A stretch of DNA of 64,000 bases from Streptomyces sp. Edi2 (GTDB lineage: Bacteria; Actinomycetota; Actinomycetes; Streptomycetales; Streptomycetaceae): contig NZ_JBEJGX010000001.1 in assembly GCF_040253635.1 (NCBI RefSeq), positions 186,001 to 250,000 on the forward strand. Reading direction: 5' to 3'. Under the pieces are notes generated by a model, which worked only from the letters and a program-made list of their open reading frames with translations, was not told the DNA's origin and did not search any database. Positions 61,423-64,000 of the stretch are shown piece after piece. The number at the start of each line of letters is the position of its first letter. The stretch's first letter is position 1. The position numbers and the translations under genes were made by a program.

Positions 61423-62445
61423 TCAGGCCGCCAGCGCGAGCAGCTCGTAGGCTCGCTGCTTGGCCTTGTTGCTGTCGCTGGAGGAGGTCACGGCGCGCAC
61501 CGCACGCATCTCGGCGGCGCGGACCGGGTTCTTTCCGGCGGGGGCGACGTGGTCCAGGTAGCGGGTGACTGCGTTGTACGCGCCCCAGCGGGTGCCCTGG
61601 ATCGCGGTCTGGGTGGGGTCGTTGAGGTAGATGTTGCGCAGGGAGTTGAGCCGCTTCCGGTGGTTATCGATCTTGCGCTTACCGGGGTTCGGCTCGTCCA
61701 TGGGCCAGATCTGCTCGCAGACCTTCTCGAACTCACCAAGGGTCATCGACTCATTGATCAGCTTCTCGGCCTCGCGCTCGAAGGACTCGACGTAGGCGAA
61801 CATGATGTCCAGGGCCTTGCGGGCCTCGGCGATCTTGCCCTTGGCGCTCTTGGTGTGGCGGATGGAGTAGGACGCCTGGGCGTCGCGCTCCGCCATGGCC
61901 TGCGTGTTCGCGCAGACGACACGGGTCGGGGTCGCCAGGACACGGAAGGCGCTCTTGCCGTCGTGGCTGTTGAGACCGGCGATGTAGAGGTCGTGGCGGT
62001 CGAACCCCCCGATCTGCACGCCCATCGGCAGCTTCATCGTCACGAAGACGTTCTTCCCGCCGTGCAGCGAACCAGCCGTCTCGAAGTGCGCGCCGGACTC
62101 GTCCACGAGAAGGTTGAGCATTTCGCAGTGCTCCTCGTTCTGCACCGGCTCATAGACGCTGCCTACGCTGCCGAGGTACTCGGTCCCGCCGGTCTTGGGA
62201 TTGGTGCGCACAGTGGCGAACTGGCCCGGCATCTCGACCCGAGTGGTGCCGTCTGCGGTGATCTCGGTGGCGCTCACGTCGCCGAGCTTGCGGACGTTCC
62301 AACCGGCCAGGTAGCTCAGGGACAGAGCCTCCTCGGCGGTCAGTGCGTCGCGGGTGACGGTACCCAGGCGGTGCCAGGCGTCGATTCCGTTGGCGGATAC
62401 GAAGGAAGTGGTGCCATCTGCGTGAACCTCAAGAGCGTGCGGCAA
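61423..62445 (-). CDS. DUF932 (phage/plasmid-like) protein
   Basis: A 340-residue protein. TTG 62445 follows GAGGAG and is preferred to longer readings. It has the family pattern: an N-terminal SFVSANGIDAWHRLG, then EYLGSVGSVYEPVQNEEHCE, FVTMKLPMGVQIGG, and RVVCANTQAMA followed by a helical C-terminus. DUF932 proteins occur widely on phages and plasmids. Their function is unknown and may relate to replication or host takeover. It is transcribed from the promoter motif at 62491-62529. Confidence 0.8.
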   Translation of the reverse strand: MPHALEVHADGTTSFVSANGIDAWHRLGTVTRDALTAEEALSLSYLAGWNVRKLGDVSATEITADGTTRVEMPGQFATVRTNPKTGGTEYLGSVGSVYEPVQNEEHCEMLNLLVDESGAHFETAGSLHGGKNVFVTMKLPMGVQIGGFDRHDLYIAGLNSHDGKSAFRVLATPTRVVCANTQAMAERDAQASYSIRHTKSAKGKIAEARKALDIMFAYVESFEREAEKLINESMTLGEFEKVCEQIWPMDEPNPGKRKIDNHRKRLNSLRNIYLNDPTQTAIQGTRWGAYNAVTRYLDHVAPAGKNPVRAAEMRAVRAVTSSSDSNKAKQRAYELLALAA

Positions 62446-62490
62446 GAGCGACTCCTCAGTGTGCTTTGTGGGGCGCTCCTCGCGCCCTCT

Positions 62491-62529
62491 GACACTTAAG
62501 ATATTACTCTGGAGCGTGCGTGAAGTCAA
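62491..62529 (-). promoter_or_regulatory. third copy of the TAATATCTTAA-TGTC promoter motif
   Basis: On the minus strand TTGACT (62524-62529), a 17-base spacer and TAATAT (62501-62506) are followed by CTTAAGTGTC. An oppositely oriented partial copy (TTGACGCTTAACAT) lies at about 62530-62543. It is the best promoter of the three and heads the DUF932 gene. Confidence 0.75.
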
Positions 62530-62612
62530 ATGTTAAGCGTCAATACTGCGTCGGTGTGCCTCGCGCGCCCACTGCACGCCCGGGTGCTCGAGATGGGATG
62601 CAGTTCTGCCCG

Positions 62613-62633
62613 GACTCCGGCCGGGCCGGAGCC
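62613..62633 (-). terminator. hairpin after the PP-loop gene
   Basis: Arms CTCCGGCC (62615-62622) and GGCCGGAG (62624-62631) with a single-base loop, 130 bases after the stop of the minus-strand gene at 62761. Confidence 0.5.
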
Positions 62634-62760
62634 GAGCCCTGCAGATGCCCAAGTCCTCGGGAATCCGCAGGAGCCCCCAGATACGCCTGGGTGCCCGGCG
62701 ACGTGTCCGCGAGCCGGAGTGGCGATTCTCTGTTGGTTGGCCGCTGCCCCGACGAGGCGT

Positions 62761-63489
62761 TCAGGCAGCGCACTGCTCACGGAGCCGCAGCTCACGCAGC
62801 GGCAACGGGCGGCTCGTTCCCCCACGGCGGTCACGCAGGATCGCGACATCGCCGAGGAGCTCGCGCAACTCCTCCTCCTTCGCTTCGGCGTGGGCGTAGC
62901 GCTCGGGAAGGGTGGCCAGGAGGTGCTTCCACTGTCGATGGCCGGCGCGCACGCAGGAGCCGAAACAGTTGTTGTGGGAGAACCCCAGTTCGTACAGGCG
63001 TGGCGGCCGGAGGCCCAGGGCACGGACTTCCTCCAGGAGCTCGTCCTTGGTGGCGTCCGGACCGTCAGCGAGAGGGAACTCGGTGCGCCAGGGCAGCCAG
63101 TTGCGGACGATGGCGGCAATTCGACGCCGGTCACGGTCGTTGGGCTCGATCCCCACGTAGGCGATGGTGTCCCCGGGCGGGGCATGCTCGTCCATCCACT
63201 CTCGGCACGGCTTCTGCTTGAGCCAGTAAGTGCACGGAGCGAGCCGGTCATTGCCCAGGAAACGCTGGTCGGCGAATACTTCCCAGGGCGTGCGGCCGTC
63301 CCGGACAACCGTGAGCTCCAGCCCCAGTAAGTCGGCAACGTCCTTCGAGAACCGCCACAAGTCCGGGTCTTCGACCCGGGTGTCGGCGATCAGCAGGGTG
63401 ACCTGCTCCCCCGGGTACCGCTCGGCGACGCGTACGGCGGTCAGGGCGGATCCGGCCCCGCCGCTAAATTGGATTACGTGATGCGGCAA
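62761..63489 (-). CDS. PAPS-reductase-like PP-loop protein
   Basis: A 242-residue protein from TTG 63489 with GAAAGG upstream. The start of the fold HHVIQFSGGAGSALTAVRVA carries the PP-loop SGGxxS that binds ATP, and LLIADTRVEDPDLWRF follows. A Cys pair occurs later (NNCFGSC). The family includes PAPS reductases and DndC-type proteins that use adenylation chemistry. It sits beside a DNA methylase, so a DNA- or nucleotide-modification role is possible but unproven. Confidence 0.7.
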   Translation of the reverse strand: MPHHVIQFSGGAGSALTAVRVAERYPGEQVTLLIADTRVEDPDLWRFSKDVADLLGLELTVVRDGRTPWEVFADQRFLGNDRLAPCTYWLKQKPCREWMDEHAPPGDTIAYVGIEPNDRDRRRIAAIVRNWLPWRTEFPLADGPDATKDELLEEVRALGLRPPRLYELGFSHNNCFGSCVRAGHRQWKHLLATLPERYAHAEAKEEELRELLGDVAILRDRRGGTSRPLPLRELRLREQCAA

Positions 63490-63528
63490 AAGGGCCCTTT
63501 CAGATGAGGGGATGATGGCGCGGAGCTG

Positions 63529-64000
63529 TCAGGCGGCGCTCTGGTCGGAGTTCTCCGGCCGGGCGTGCGGCGGGGGAGAGCAGATGCCCAGGTCCTCGAG
63601 CATCCGAAGAGTCCGCAGCTGTGCCACGGTGCTGGCGGCTTTGTCTGCCAACCGGTCGCGGAGCTCCTCGAGCTCGGCGCGAGCTTTGAGGGCTTGCGTG
63701 TGCAGGTCGCCCTGACTGAGCACGTTGCCGCAAGCGACAGTGGCGTTCGGTCCCAGGTCCCAGATCAGGAAGTTCACGGCTGCGCCTGCAGCCGCGATGG
63801 GGTCGAGGTCCTGCAAATGCCAGGTCCACCGACGAGGGTCGACGCTGCAGGTACGCAGGTGCTGGGCCGCAGCGCGGAACATGCCGCCGGTGCCGCCGGC
63901 GCACTCGTACAGCGAGCTCACCGCGGGCGGGTGGGCACCCATCGAGAGCCGGCTCATGGCGTCGGCGACATCGGAGGTCGTGTGGAACTCGCCGAGCCAG
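63529..64000 (-). CDS. N6-adenine DNA methylase, C-terminal part (truncated by window)
   Basis: The frame runs from the right edge to TGA 63529; its start lies outside. GEFHTTSDVADAMSRLSMG resembles the usual start of the catalytic domain. ECAGGTGGMFRAAAQHLR is the S-adenosylmethionine motif I (normally DPACGTGG, here with EC for PAC), and WHLQDLDPIAAAGAAVNFLI follows. Such enzymes methylate adenine in DNA. The catalytic NPPY-type motif expected downstream is not obvious in the 157 codons, so activity is uncertain. Confidence 0.7.
   Translation of the reverse strand, partial: WLGEFHTTSDVADAMSRLSMGAHPPAVSSLYECAGGTGGMFRAAAQHLRTCSVDPRRWTWHLQDLDPIAAAGAAVNFLIWDLGPNATVACGNVLSQGDLHTQALKARAELEELRDRLADKAASTVAQLRTLRMLEDLGICSPPPHARPENSDQSAA

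Noticed and set aside
1..64000. CRISPR arrays, rRNA, tRNA, insertion sequences, integrase or attachment sites
   Set aside because: None recognised by eye; a tRNA scan and a transposase search would be decisive.

Overview
The window is high-GC actinobacterial DNA and almost certainly from Streptomyces. Third codon positions are strongly G/C-biased, GTG and TTG starts with GGAGG-type ribosome sites are common, and several gene families are typical of Streptomyces (a secreted HNH nuclease, an LAATG surface protein, an XRE regulator with a TPR-like tail). It reads as accessory DNA, most likely a (linear) plasmid or plasmid-derived island. It carries a replication and partition core, its own DNA ligase and sliding clamp, and many short overlapping hypothetical operons. 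I saw no tRNA, rRNA, CRISPR array or intact insertion sequence.

Layout. 0-10 kb: plus-strand hypothetical operons, including a DUF6884-like protein, a von Willebrand A protein, a regulator with two GntR domains and an internally duplicated helix-turn-helix protein. Two groups begin at a distinctive promoter motif that recurs at 62.5 kb. 10-19.3 kb: a Nudix hydrolase; an MFS exporter behind a leader peptide and hairpin; an IclR-like regulator; a secreted HNH nuclease; a lone TrpA; four small secreted proteins, three of them SH3-like; and an LAATG-anchored surface protein. 19.9-34 kb: the plasmid core, with a DUF3987 primase/helicase, a large HTH replication-type protein behind a structured leader, and a ParA/ribbon-helix-helix partition operon flanked on both sides by 12-bp iterons. 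34.9-48.3 kb: a two-gene operon with a strong promoter, two paralogous ADP-ribosyltransferases, and between them a compact operon (42-residue peptide, MBL-fold enzyme, APH-like kinase, VOC protein, GNAT) divergent from a frameshifted XRE regulator. 48.5-56 kb: a large unknown protein, a MinD-like protein that lacks the P-loop lysine, and a pair of bacterial-PH membrane proteins. 56-64 kb: a minus-strand replication/modification block with NAD-dependent DNA ligase, beta clamp, DUF932 protein, PAPS-reductase-like PP-loop protein and the 3' part of an N6-adenine DNA methylase.

How it fits together. Rep, primase, ParA/ParB and iterons would maintain the replicon. Ligase, clamp and methylase look like replicon-specific replication and protection functions. 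The shared promoter motif suggests one regulator coordinates distant operons. The best candidate for an undescribed system is the peptide-headed operon at 40.1-43.9 kb, which resembles a small modified-peptide (RiPP-like) or other biosynthetic cluster. The iteron-flanked partition locus and the structured RNA before rep come next. All functional statements come from reading motifs; no database search was done.
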